Shown here: positions 33,101-44,138 of the stretch, piece by piece | How positions within the stretch are numbered: position 1 is the stretch's first letter | How the letters are laid out: each line of letters starts with the position of its first letter | Position numbers and translations under genes: made by a program | NCBI GenBank assembly: GCA_008921705.1 | Contig: VFFE01007016.1 | Location: forward strand, 926,387-990,386 | Origin: Burhinus oedicnemus | Taxonomy: Eukaryota > Chordata > Aves > Charadriiformes > Burhinidae | Reading direction: 5' to 3' | DNA length: 64,000 bases | The notes under the pieces: generated by a model | Seen by the model: only the letters and a program-made list of their open reading frames with translations | The model's database searches: none | What the model was told of the DNA's origin: nothing

Positions 33101-35175
33101 TACAAACCCTTCCCAAATTTGAATCAGTACACCACCCAGAGGGTGAGAGGCAGGAAAGTTTTTGGGGTTTTGGTAGCAATCGAGAGTCAATCATCCCTTC
33201 CTTTTGCCTTAAATAATCCAGACATACTGTTTGAACATCCTCATCTCCGCAGCTTTTTCTCTTCTTGGGAATCAGGCTAAGCAGCAGTTGTGATTCCTTC
33301 CCCGATTCACCACTCTGAGAATTTTAAGAGCCGTTATAAAATCACGGGCTGGTAGCTTTGCTGTCCCTTTCTCTAGTCCGGCTCCTATTGCCACTTCTGG
33401 CGCCTTCATTGTTTTATAAACCCGGAGGGAGGGACGGGCTGTTGGAGGTGGGATGAGGCAGGAGAAAAGTCATCCCTTTGCCCAGAGGGAGGGGGGCAGG
33501 GTGGGTTAACTTAGCTGAAAGAGTCCATTTTATTCTTGTATGAAATTCTTCCCCGAGGCTTCACGCACAGACTGAAATGAGAAACAGGGCCGATTTCTCC
33601 CACCCACTCAATTTGAGCTCTTTATCCTTTCTGTCCCTTGCCCGAAGAGAGAGCAATGGAGGAGGGAAGGGGGAGGGAACAGGGAGCTCCGCAGGGCTGG
33701 AAACCTCCTGCCCTTCTCCAAGACCACAGCTCACCCTGAGCTGGGCACCTATGGACCCAGCGTGGCGACCGGTGTCTCAGATCAATACTCTGTCACCCTT
33801 GTGTTTCCCAAAGCGACGGCAGGGCTTTGCAAAGGTATCGGCTGGGAGCTGCAGACAGTAAAGCTGAGGAAAGAGGCCCCAAAGGTGTGAAAAAGCTGAA
33901 AAACCCACAAAAAACCCCACACGTGCCAGTGAGGCAGACAAGGAGATCACCTTTTATCCAGTGATGACTGGAGTACTGCGATTCATTCCCCAAAGCGTAA
34001 GGAATAAATGTGCCAGAAGTAACCTGTTACATGCCCCACTGTAGCATTTAATATTTAAAAAGGAAATTGTCTCAGACATTTTCCTTTCATTAGTTTCTTT
34101 CCTGGAGCCCGGCCTTCCCACTTGTGCATTTCAGCTCAGGAGGGGAAGAGCTATTCTTAGGTATAAAATGCACGTTGCCGCAGGAATTAACAACATGATG
34201 AAACAAGATTTTTCACCATTTTTCACCGCTATCTCGGGAGTTTTTATAACGACATCGCTTCCTCTAGAGAGGCACCGGTTTGGCTCTCACAGGGATCATA
34301 CCCACACAGCGAGGAGTGAATTCGTGCCATTTTTCTCCTACCATCTTCAGTAAATAAGACAGATACAGCCACATCTGAACTAGGGGCAGAACTGCCACGC
34401 ATGCTGACTCCAAGAGAACGAGGCAAGAGAAAGCTCCTGCTCTGCAGGGTAACCACGAGTTGTCTGAACCCATCTTCTGGCAGAGAGGACCACAGCGTCT
34501 CAGGCTGAGCCACCCAAGACGAGTAGGTTTACCTGAGAAATGCTGGGAAAGGTGTATCTTTCTTCTCCCGTTCTCTAACATGAAACCTTTTCCCTCTCAC
34601 CACAGAAACTCTACGCTTGGACACAGACTGTGTTGTCCACGTGGCCAAGGCAGGAGTCAGCAGACCTGTCCGCTTCCGAGGACATCCTTCCGTTCAGCTC
34701 AGACTCCGGGATGTGCTGCGAGAACGACTCCGAGGCGGTGACCTCCTTGTCCGAGCCGCTGACACCAGACACTTGCAGCCAGGCCCTCTCCATCGGCCAG
34801 GAGCTGGAACAGGACGAGCATTCGTGTTCGTTGGTGGAGGTGCAGAGCCAGCCCCAGCTCGCCGGGCCCGCCAAGTCCACAGATATCATTAAAGATTATG
34901 AACTGTGGCTGGAGACGTGCATTGCTGCCCTGGAGAGGAACGTCTCTGAGGAGGAACTGGCTCAGGTAGACAAGACTGTGGATGCCCTGGCTAAGTGGGA
35001 AATGTTTACAGGACAACTGCCTGCTATGAAGAAGGACCTACCCTTTGCTAGGGACAACAGCGGGCTACGGAAAGTTCTCGGAGACAAATTTTCTTCCTTG
35101 CGGAGGAAACTGAGTTCCAGAAAACTGTCTAAAGGGGAATCGTCCCCTCATCGTTGGCGGTGGGAGGAAAACTAG
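26889..35175 (+). CDS. AMZ1: AMZ1, archaelysin family metallopeptidase 1 (complete CDS, six coding exons)
   Basis: Coding exons 26889-27192, 27840-28007, 28901-29029, 29372-29535, 30771-30947 and 34606-35175 join in matching phases (1,1,1,0,0) to 503 codons plus TAG; human AMZ1 is about 498. The start is set by homology: MLQCKHAQEFSFGPRALKDA is the conserved N-terminus. The metalloprotease core lies at about residues 259-297: HEICHLMGLGTC, then CIM and CPIC. His259, Glu260 and His263 form the HExxH zinc site, and Cys270, Cys275, Cys294 and Cys297 are the family cysteines. The C-terminal region (about 315-503) is specific to AMZ1 and ends with a basic LRKVLGDKFSSLRRKLSSRK segment. AMZ1 is a zinc aminopeptidase-type enzyme whose substrate is poorly known. 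No signal peptide or membrane segment is visible. Confidence 0.97.
27840..28007 (+). CDS. AMZ1: AMZ1 coding exon 2 (168 nt)
   Basis: Acceptor TTCTCTTCTCAG, donor GTAAGG at 28008. Encodes residues 102-157 with the conserved SFFLGLRVKCLPS and RDTDRVQLH stretches. Confidence 0.96.
28364..28435 (+). repeat. tRNA-like SINE relic (candidate)
   Basis: An A-box-like TGGCGCAGGTGG at 28371 and a B-box-like GGTTCAAGT at 28416 are 45 bp apart, the spacing found in tRNA genes. The acceptor and T stems do not pair well. A decayed tRNA-derived SINE or tRNA pseudogene is therefore more likely than a functional tRNA. Confidence 0.3.
28901..29029 (+). CDS. AMZ1: AMZ1 coding exon 3 (129 nt)
   Basis: Acceptor ATTTGTCCAG, donor GTGGGA at 29030. 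Encodes DGILNFLKNNKPMDALCVLG and LDLYPCETWSFTFSKFLPGQ, almost unchanged from mammals. Confidence 0.97.
29372..29535 (+). CDS. AMZ1: AMZ1 coding exon 4 (164 nt)
   Basis: Acceptor TCTCTTTACAG, donor GTAGGA at 29536. Encodes EVGVCSFARFSGDFPQAG, a poorly conserved loop, then FSAQEMVQCCK. The loop sequence (about residues 219-243) differs strongly from human, while both ends match. Confidence 0.95.
30771..30947 (+). CDS. AMZ1: AMZ1 coding exon 5 (177 nt), catalytic exon
   Basis: Acceptor TTTCCCGAAAG (weak polypyrimidine tract), donor GTAAGA at 30948. Encodes VTCHEICHLMGLGTCRWLQC, the rest of the cysteine motif (CPIC) and LQHVVGFKLVERYR. It carries the HExxH zinc-binding site. Confidence 0.97.
33487..33505 (+). 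other. Potential G-quadruplex
   Basis: GGGAGGGGGGCAGGGTGGG has four G-runs with loops of one to two bases, a strong G4 pattern, on the sense strand of AMZ1 intron 5. Confidence 0.6.
33663..33683 (+). other. Potential G-quadruplex
   Basis: Four G-runs (3, 5, 3, 3) with loops of one to four bases, on the same strand and 160 bp from the previous G4 motif. Confidence 0.5.
34606..35175 (+). CDS. AMZ1: AMZ1 terminal coding exon (570 nt)
   Basis: Acceptor CCTCTCACCACAG. 189 residues then TAG. Conserved blocks are DSGMCCENDSE, SLSEPLTPDT, VDALAKWEMFTGQLPA and GLRKVLGDKFSSLRRKLSSR. The rest is acidic, Ser-rich and probably disordered. Confidence 0.96.
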   Translation, partial: KLYAWTQTVLSTWPRQESADLSASEDILPFSSDSGMCCENDSEAVTSLSEPLTPDTCSQALSIGQELEQDEHSCSLVEVQSQPQLAGPAKSTDIIKDYELWLETCIAALERNVSEEELAQVDKTVDALAKWEMFTGQLPAMKKDLPFARDNSGLRKVLGDKFSSLRRKLSSRKLSKGESSPHRWRWEEN

Positions 35176-35325
35176 GCTGGGTCTGCCTTCTGTTGGGCCA
35201 GCTTTGCTCCCACAGCTTTGGTTAACTCACTGCCCTGCTCCTGACCTTTCTCACCACAAGTTGTTGCTGTCAGAGAGAAACAGCAACTCCCCACAGGAAT
35301 AAAAGGTGTTTCTTTTTCCGAGATT
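35176..35325 (+). other. AMZ1: AMZ1 3' UTR
   Basis: A short 3' UTR of about 150 bases ending after the AATAAA at 35298. T-rich sequence (GTGTTTCTTTTTCC) follows immediately. Confidence 0.65.
35298..35303 (+). terminator. Poly(A) signal AATAAA (AMZ1)
   Basis: Canonical hexamer 123 bases after the AMZ1 stop with a GU/U-rich stretch right after it. A more distal site may also be used. Confidence 0.65.
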
Positions 35326-36743
35326 GTCAACTTATTTTTGATGCGATTAGTTCTTCTCTAAGGGTTTTTCCTCTGCTGGTCTAAGCGACAGCACAACTCC
35401 AAACCCACAGCCAAGTCCTATGCAGGTGCTTGTATTTTCTTGCTGTACTTCACTTGGTCTGAGGTCAGCCAGGAAGAGGTCCATGCTAAACCCTAAACGC
35501 GTTCACACAGAAGCTTGGGCCATCTGAACGAACAGCTGCAAATTAAACGAGGGCAGCTCTCCCGTACACAGAGCTCTCCTCTGCTTTGCATTTCAGTCGG
35601 AAGCACAGATTACATTTCTCCCTCTCCTTTCGCCCCCATACCAAATGTCCATCTCTATTGTGGTCGCTGCCCCATCAGCTGGAGGTTGTGCTGAGCACGG
35701 GAGCCCAGGAGAGGCTGGACGGACTCATGCTACGAGTAGGAGGGGAGAGATGGAGAAGGATGGGCACAGAGTCAGAGAGTAAAGCAGAAAGATCCCTGGC
35801 AGCTCGTCTGCCATAAAGAATAGCGTTCGTGTGACGACTGTCTTTTGGCGGACACTCAAGGGGATCTCCAGAGCTGCTTCAGTTCAAAGCAAGCCAGGCT
35901 TGGAGCGACGAGCCGTAACTACTCACATCCTCTGTAGATTGGCACAGGAGAGAAATCCTTTGAAAACATTCACATGCTCCTTGATTATTAACTTAAAAGG
36001 GGGAACTACACATGCATTCCTCTCTTTCTGCCTTGAGAAGTTAACACCCTGGCCCTTTCCCTCTTCCCCGCTCCGTAAGTCACCCACTGAGCAGGAACGG
36101 GTGCTGCGCTGGCACCAGGAGCTGCAGAGCCTGCCTTCCCAGTGCCGGGGCATGCCGTTCTCCTCCGGCTATTTATAGATGGAGCTCAAGAGGATGACGG
36201 GTTTTCGAGCTCTGTAATGGCAGCACGCCGGGGGAAGGCTGACCCTCTCCATCCCCAGCTCTCTCAGACCTCAGCACCAGTAACGCTCTCTGCAGCTCAC
36301 GGCTACGCGGCCACGCTTCAGGTTTCTCCCATCTGAAAATATCAGCAGGTAGGACTGGGTCCAGTTCAGCTGGGAGGAGAGAGAACACGTTTCCCTCAGA
36401 GGAGCTGATAGCTTTGGCTTTCCTGAGCACTTGCCCCGTGCACTTGGAGGGGTTCAAACCAGGCAGTAACCCTGCAATGCATTTTTGGAGCGGGATAGGA
36501 GAGGATCCGTAGAAGACATTTGAGAAAAGCTTGAGATTTACTTGTGCAGGTGAGCAGAAAAGATGATCTCGTAATAAATTCAACTGGATTCCGGAAACAC
36601 AACCGACTTCACATCCGCATGATTCATACAGGGAGAAAAAGGGAGTTCTGGCTTCAGGACCGATGACGGCAATTCCTGGAAACATTTTTTCCAGGCTGAG
36701 CGCCTGGACTGGGCGCAGGCGCGGTGCAGCGCAGCCGCTGCTG

Positions 36744-36760
36744 CCGCCCTCTCCTGGCAG
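36744..36760 (-). promoter_or_regulatory. CTCF-like motif
   Basis: CCGCCCTCTCCTGGCAG differs by one base from the frequent vertebrate CTCF core CGCCCTCTGCTGGC (antisense of the standard motif). It sits in a short GC-rich patch between two convergent genes. Confidence 0.4.
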
Positions 36761-39700
36761 CCTCAAAGGCGATGGGATTCTCATCCAAGACATTCTTCCC
36801 GGCAGCAAAAAATTTTCCAAACAAATCCTGCTTGAATTACAAATCCTTGTACTGCCCCCGTACTTGCTCAGTTGTTGCCTTAACAGATTTACTATTTTAA
36901 GCAAGAGATTACTTTTTGTTCAGCCTTGTTTGCTCTGACTTGATTCTGTACTGAATCATTAGGCTGAACTTCAGAAACCTTCCAGAAAGATGCCATAAAC
37001 TTAGGATGACAACGTTGCCTAAGGGAAAGAGGCAGTTTTCTATCACAAAAGTCCAAAGACAACAGAGAAAAGGGGTGGCACAGAAACAATTCGAACTGCT
37101 GGCAGAAGTCATGGATGGGAAACTCCCTACGCGACACTTGGCTTATAGACACGGGTTAGCTCTGCTGTGAAAGCATGGATTTCTGCTGAAGAGCTCTTGC
37201 TTATCAATAACAGGTATTTTTGACACTGTCACTGACAGAACCACCGCTTACCAGCTCAGCTTGTCCAGAAGTGCTCCACGTGAGCAATAAATGAGCACGG
37301 CAACTCAGAGCTTCACCTACTTGCGTGGGCAGCTCGGCAGCTCCACAGGCAGCACCCAGCTTTGCGGGGAAAGACAGAAAGCGGCTGAATACACTTTTAA
37401 GTCCTTACGCAGCTGGCGGAGAGAAGGTCCATGCGCTATAACGCCGCAGGTTTTTGTTCACGCAAAGACATTCCCATGGAGGTGGCTACTCTTCACACCA
37501 GCAGAGGTTTCCAGTGCTGCTGCTTTACATTACAGCACCGCACAACATTTTGTTCCCAGGCTCCGCGAGCAGCACTTTGCACTTACACTACACCTCTACA
37601 CCACTGTGAGCAGGGACCAGAGGCAGCTCGGGCCAGAGAGGAATGAAACGACTGGCCAAGATTACACAGACAATCAAGGTTATAACCAGGACTAAAGCAC
37701 AAAGGTGTAATTCCTATTCTTCTCTGCATGTACCAGAGTTGCAGAGGGGCAGAAAACAGCTGGCAGAAGAAGTAAAACAAATTGAAGGTAACTTCCTAAA
37801 TAAGATTTCCTGCATTTTAAGCAACAGTCATCCTATCAAAGCAGGTTACTGGGGAGATACTTGGAAGGGTGCGGGAACAGCAGCATAACTTGCAGCTAAT
37901 AACCTGCCGAGTAAGCTGTGGAACCGAAATACAGATGAGATACTTAGGAGTCATTTTAAAAGGTCAAGCTGCGGATCAGCCATCAGCAAGAAGTAGTAGG
38001 GCACTCTATATATAAAAATGCACACCCAGAAGTTACTTGCAATTCAGCAGCCAAGATGAGAGTTGGTTACAAATGGTTCAGGAGCAGAGTTTCACTGGGT
38101 AGCAGGCAGTGGGCAGGAGAACTTAAGTATTCACTGTGCAGCACTTCAGAGGCAGTTTGGTGAGCCTTCTGCAGAAAGACAGGCAGTGGAAGGAGCCGAC
38201 CACCCAGATGGGAAAGAAGTCAAGGCCCAAGGGGCAACAGTACCAACAGCTTGCCATGGAGCTCCCCTGGGCACGGCGTCGGGGCTCTGGCTGGCAGCCT
38301 CCCTCCGCAGCCCCGGGAAGGCAGCGCTGTCGTCTCTCTGCCTCGTGACCTGTGGGTGGCTTGTGACAGGTAGATGATCTAGAAATGAGTTCTGCACATG
38401 ACCTGGCTGTTGCCTTCAGGAGATCCCCCAGCAGAACCAGGTAACTCCTTCCTGAAGCTGCTGTTATCTTTCATGTAACGATCCCTCAGGCAATGGTACA
38501 ACATGGATTCACATTGGACTCATCTGGCTCAGAACATCTCCTAAACCACCCCGTCTCGTGGCTACCTAGAGCACCCTCCACACTCACAAAGTAAGTCCAG
38601 TCATACCCTTTCTGCCCTAAGCTCAAGGATACTTGTTTTGAAGCAACTTCTAAAGTCTATAATCCTGAACAGAGCAGAAAACACAGTCTTTTAATAGCTT
38701 TACAAGCTCATAAAGACAAACATCTCCCAAGAATAAACAGGCAGAACATTCCACTCCTACTCCTAAAACATGAAGCTGCTGTAATTGAAGGGAGTGGGGG
38801 TACAATGCAACTGTCCAAGGAAAATAAAAACAACGAAACGTCCCCCCAGACTCTTTGCTAGTTAGGGGTGAAATTGCCTACAACAGCTTGCAAAGGTGGG
38901 AGAGGAGAAACCAGCATCTTCCACAGACGTTTCATTAGCAGTATTCAGCACTTTCTGATTTAACAGTGGATGTGACTGCCCCGCTCCCCTAAAAACAGTA
39001 CTTTAAAGTCTGTTTCTGATGTGCAAAATTGAGGCTTTAAAGGAAAGCTACTTTTCGTAAAAATTTCTGAACCCTTACTAATAACTCTTCCTCCCTTAAC
39101 ACCATGCAGCTTCCCAAGATGCTGGTCAGTCTTGGGGAGAGTGGCCAGAAGTATGATAATTTTTGTTAGTGACTGAATAAACTTCCTCCCAGGTCTGTAC
39201 AGGATATCGAGGTATCAGACTGAAGCTGGAAACCACAAGGGTTTTAATTTCTCTTCTCAAAGAGCTGTAATGAATACCTAAATTTTACTACACCCACCCC
39301 AAACCTTATGCCCTGTGCACTTTCACAAAAATACAAAGCCATGTAGCCCTGCCTGCTTTGCATTTTAGAGAAGCTTCTCCCTGGGGAAATAGCCGTGTTT
39401 TCCCTTTTATCTTCAGAGTGTTGGATTATTGAAACTGCAGAAGAGATACTCTAGTAACAGGCAGCCGTGCTGATCCGGGGAAGAGGATTCAAAGTTTACA
39501 TATTGAGTTTAGGCTCTCCCTGGGGTACCAGCGTTTATCGGCACCAAAGAGACAAACTCACCTGCAGAACCAACTGCTTCAGTCTCCGTTCTTAGGGGGC
39601 AACATCTGTGCAGCTGAATTACAAAAGGGACATCTTTGCTGTATGAAATGGGATAGACTGAGATGCAGAAATGTTAACAGTGTCACTAAGATACCCTGAT

Positions 39701-40019
39701 TCAAGCCTCCCACCACGTGTTCCAAGCAAAAGTTTAAATCCCACTGAAATCGGTGCAGTTTACGCACCTGCTCCCAACTGCTGACTAGGAAAGGACCCAG
39801 CTCTGGTAGGCACGCCAGTGACAACGCATTTATTTTGATTACAGCTTTGGAGATTCAGCAATTCAGACATCAGAGAAAGTCCAACAAAACAAACCAACAA
39901 AGCCCCAACCAGCTTTGGAGCAGACAAAAGTGACAACTTAAAACAACCCCCCTCCCTGCCTGTTGGTCAAGTGTCTCAACAGCCTGGCACGGTCCCTGTC
40001 GCAACGCCAATGTGTTCCA

Positions 40020-40215
40020 GCAGACAGGGAAGGCCTCCGGCGGGCAGGTGGCCCGGCGCCGCGCGAGCGGCGGCGGGTGTTACAGCCCCCGGGCAGCAGC
40101 GTCTCGCCGAATCCCGGGGCCGAGGGAGAGGGCCCGCGGACGGTGTGAGGCCGGTAGCGGCCCCCCGGCGCGCCGGGCCCGGGGCTTCTCGGAGTCGGGT
40201 TGCTTGGGAATGCAG
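40020..40215. promoter_or_regulatory. Isolated CpG island
   Basis: I count 28 CpG dinucleotides in about 170 bases, against a CpG-poor background on both sides. It contains the perfect 14-bp palindrome CCCGGCGCGCCGGG (40164-40177). It could be the promoter of an unannotated transcript or an intergenic CpG island. No convincing ORF starts here. Confidence 0.65.
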
Positions 40216-41288
40216 CCCAAAGCGGGTGGTAAACTCCATCTAAGGCTAAATACCGGCACGAGACCGATAGCCAGAAAGAGCTCTTCCTTGCTCCAGTGAG
40301 AAACCTGTTAAACTCGTACTATATGCCGCCTTGTAGGGCTGCAATTCACAGGAATATTTTGGCGCAGAAAAATGCTAATTTGCTTTCACAGAGCTGACCA
40401 AAGGGATCACTTGGAGCTGCTGCGGTGCTGAGAGCTCTTCAGATTAGAAAGTACGTGATCACACATGAAACCTCCTATTAGCACATATTGAATTTGCAAC
40501 TCATCTGCCCTCATTTTCAGAGATGCTGAACACCGACAATACACATTGTCACCTGAAAGTGCTCAGCACCTCCAGGGAAAAAGAGTCAACCATTCCCAAA
40601 ATCTTGATGTAGCTGAGGACCTAACATTTCCAATGATCAGTAAAAAGAACAAACAACGCTCCATGAAGTGGCTCAAATTGTGTACCTGCCAATGTAATTG
40701 ATAAGGCATTAACAGTTCACACAAGAAACAATTAAGACTTGCCACAAAAATCTGCCACATGTGACCTTTCGAAGTACAAGCGAGGAAAGGTTAACGACAT
40801 TCCTAAGAACTAGAGCTCAAGTTCTGGCACAATTAGTTGATGCCAGGATGGCAGTGCTGTAAGACAGGGATACTGATGACTCTCCAAAGGTCAATGGTCC
40901 TGCACTGCCATACAGGATACCGTGGCACACAAGTGAGTCCAACAGCAGGGGCTGGAACTGGAAAAGAAGCAAGCAAAGCTCCTATGGCTATTACCACATG
41001 CTACACAGCAGAAGAGGAATCTCTAACAGGTGTTGCCAACTCAACAGGCTTAATTACCTTCTCTTGCTAAGCTCAAAATACATAAGCACTAACTCTAGCT
41101 GTGTCTCCCCTTCCACTTCCCATCAGTTCTAATGCCTAAGTCAGCTACTGAAATGCTACAGACAAAAGAGTTGGAAGTTTTATATAGGTTTATGTTTCAC
41201 CAGCCTTCAGTTCCTGGACACACTCAGGAAGAACGATTCAGACCAGAACTGGAGAGGTAGCAGATACGTAAAGATTACAGAACAAGAT

Positions 41289-41294
41289 TTTATT
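41289..41294 (-). terminator. Poly(A) signal AATAAA (- strand, distal GNA12)
   Basis: TTTATT on the + strand. In - orientation, AATAAA is followed by TCTTGTTCTGTAATCTTT, a U/GU-rich downstream element. Confidence 0.55.
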
Positions 41295-41331
41295 GCATGA
41301 CAGCTGTAGTTTCACGCAGTTCATGCTGTAA

Positions 41332-41337
41332 TTTATT
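41332..41337 (-). terminator. Poly(A) signal AATAAA (- strand)
   Basis: A second canonical hexamer 43 bases before the distal one in the - direction; alternative use is possible. Confidence 0.45.
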
Positions 41338-41431
41338 CAAAAAGCATCTCTCTTGCAGAGAATAAAGCAAAAAATGTCACTCGACTTTGTTGAAAGATAA
41401 AACCCATGAAGAACAGTATAACAAGTCAAGT

Positions 41432-41437
41432 TTTAAT
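41432..41437 (-). terminator. Variant poly(A) signal ATTAAA (- strand)
   Basis: TTTAAT on the + strand, i.e. the commonest variant hexamer on the - strand, followed by ACTTGACTTGTTATACTGTTC. Confidence 0.4.
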
Positions 41438-44108
41438 AGATTTATAAAATTCATATATACAAAACAGTAAACTAAGTCACCAAAGCTATAAAATACACTT
41501 TTTACACATCACAATATAATTTTATCTAGTACACAGTTTTCATAAATTGAAACTATTACAGCAAGTAGCTGCTTCTATTGTGGATGCTGTTTTGGTGCTA
41601 GAAAGACACTTATGTGAGCAGTCTGGAACTGTGCTTTTATTTTATGCATTTTTCACCTTCTTCTAGTTTGTCACTGTTTTTAAAGTACTTTCCTGTGAAT
41701 TGTTAGAAAATTAAGGCTAAACTCAGGCCTTTCTTGCCCAATGCAGTGAACTGGTTTAAAAAAAGAATGATATTGCATAGTATGTGTGTTACAATGCATA
41801 GGCACCAGAGAGCAAGTAAATTGCAGAATAAAAGACAACATTAATTGGCTTCCTAGCTACATGATTGTGTCACAAGATAACTTTGTGTTTTGTCAGTTTA
41901 CTTTCATACATATTGATTCCATAAACAAGACAACTCATCACAAGAGCAATAAATACTAGCCTTTTTGTTAAGCGGAGTCTCCAGAAATACTGTTTAACAC
42001 GTGTCATCAATTCAAGCTCGTTACACATTCCAGATCACGAAACCTGTTCACTGGAAAACCGCTCATTATCCTAAAGACAGTTAATGGCTTCAATGCAAAC
42101 GGGAGTTGGAACACACGTTTTCAAACCTAAGCCCACCAAGCATGCTTTCCAAGTCTTGTGAACTACCAAAAGATCATTTCTCTTCCACATCCCCCTTCTT
42201 CCTGCTATCTTCTCTCAGCTTTTGTGCCCAACCACCTGCACACAAGCTCAGCATAAGACTGACGGGAAGTACTAGCAGAGAAGCAGTGCTATTCAAAAAT
42301 CTGTTGATTCCCTCGTAAGATGCTCTTTCTCGGGTCCTACTCATCCAAAAATTTTGCTCTCCATCAGTTGTAGTTTTTATTCAAATAACGGAAACAGTCT
42401 CTTGCCTAGCCATTCCCCTGAAATACTTCTCATGCTCTGGTAGCTTGAAGAAAGTGTAAGTAGCTATTAGAAAGGAGTAGGATGCACTGTCTGGCCAGAG
42501 ATCTGCATACCGTGTTTTAGTAGGAATTGAGTTTCAGCACTCAGTTATGAACGGATGAAGAGAGATTCACAATGGAAGGGTGCGCGGCTGCAGCAGGGCC
42601 AGCCTCACCAGCTTGCTGCTGTTAATTCACAGCCAATAGCTCTCTGGAGTCACTCAAAGCTTTTGGGGTCAATGCAGATGGCATTTCACTTCAATACAGT
42701 CAGTCTTCAAACACCATCAGCTTTTGGGATCTGTTTAGAAAGTAGCTCCCCTCTCTTGCTCCCTTCCAACATACTTTGGCTTTTTTACCAGAAGGCCCAC
42801 CTTGGAAGTCAGTGCTGCTCTTTTTTTCCTCTCCGACTGAGTATTTTCACATCGGACAGAAGATACGACCTTCGGACATGCACCAAGAGCTAGGTTGTGA
42901 CACAGTTCGTCAAACCAGGCACAGAACCACTAGCACTGACAATCTAGTACCTCCATACTCCCCACTCAATAAGAAAACAAGCATATCGACACATAGACAA
43001 ACTTCAACACCGCTTTCCAAATGCCATTAGAAAGATAATAATGTTAAGAATCAAGCTAAACTGTCCAACCACCAAGATGAGCAAAGACAGAGCATCACCT
43101 GGTTAGCAGAGCAGCAGTTTCAGCTCCAAGTATCCTGGCTTTACTCATTTCCATCTACATAAAAAAGGATTAGTGTTAAAACAAAGAAGTGCCCACTTCA
43201 CAGCACAAAGCAGAGATCACCCCAGCTAATTACAAAACAGGCAATATTAAAAATCACTAGGTCTTGTCTTGTCTTGCCAATTACTTCCTCACTAGGCTAG
43301 ACAGTCCTCATCTAGAAGTGTGTGGAGTCAGTATTAACTCAGCCCAAGTCTGGTCCGGACCATGCCAGTCCTCCTGTCCCATAACAGATGCTCCCTAGAA
43401 ATCTGTTAAAAACCCACGTACAAAAGTAGGCACAGATGTTTTATGGTTGCTACTGAAACACCTTACCCACCACTTCCTGTGATACAGAACTAATAAAGAG
43501 CGTACTGAGGTAAAGAGTTGGCAGTGCTATATTAAAACCCCTGACTACACCATGTGACTTTATACTAGAAAAAGTTATATAGAAAAGAGGCTACTACTAA
43601 ACTTAGAGGAATCAATATAGTTCTCATTGTGAAAGATGAGTGTTTGGCTTACATGACAAGCTGCACTGTATGGAAGTGTTATTGCATATTGTGTTTGTGT
43701 CTCAAGCTGGCACGCATCAAACTGTCTATCAACCTGACAAGTACTCCTGAAAATTTGATGACACAAGCAAAGCTAAGTCAGGTGTCAAAACTCACTACTT
43801 GAAAATCAGAGGGGCCCTTTTACAGAAATCCTGTAGTTCCATGCAACAGAATGTCTTGGGTTTTTTTTTCCCCGCCCAGGAGAACCAAAGAGGTACATAC
43901 ATAGAAAACACTGCAAAACATGAAGTTAATATATCCACAGCTAAAGGCAGCAAGGCGCTTGTTTTCTAAAATGATATTCGGTGGAAGGTAGTTGTCTGTC
44001 ACTGAAGAAAGCTGCTAAGTTTCTTCAATGGTTCCATGTCTATTCTTTTAATTTCCTTAATGGTACGATTCTTCGTAGATTACAGTAACCAGGACTGGTG
44101 AATACCCA

Positions 44109-44138
44109 GGGGGGATGGGGACACAGAGATGGGGGGGA
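44109..44138 (+). other. Potential G-quadruplex opposite GNA12 3' UTR
   Basis: G-runs of 6, 4 and 7 G on the + strand (the longest can supply two runs). The GNA12 transcript would be C-rich here. Confidence 0.35.

Larger units (their letters stand above)
30948..34605 (+). other. AMZ1: AMZ1 intron 5 (3.66 kb)
   Basis: The largest intron between coding exons. It contains a tRNA-like D-arm fragment near 31134-31160 and two potential G-quadruplexes (33487-33505, 33663-33683). No exon-like frames. The shorter introns 27193-27839, 28008-28900, 29030-29371 and 29536-30770 hold nothing coding. Confidence 0.85.
35326..41270. other. Convergent intergenic spacer between AMZ1 and GNA12
   Basis: No gene recognised. 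It contains a CTCF-like motif (36744-36760) in a small GC-rich patch and an isolated CpG island (about 40020-40215). No transposon recognised. Confidence 0.55.

Noticed and set aside
34699..35016. Open frames on the - strand and in a second + frame over AMZ1 exon 6
   Set aside because: Shadows of the real AMZ1 frame, which is fixed by homology and splice phase.
36173..36904. 243-codon - strand frame right of AMZ1
   Set aside because: No known domain, no splice context and Leu/Ser/Arg composition typical of noncoding GC-moderate DNA; overlaps the CTCF-like patch. Not supported as a gene without conservation data.
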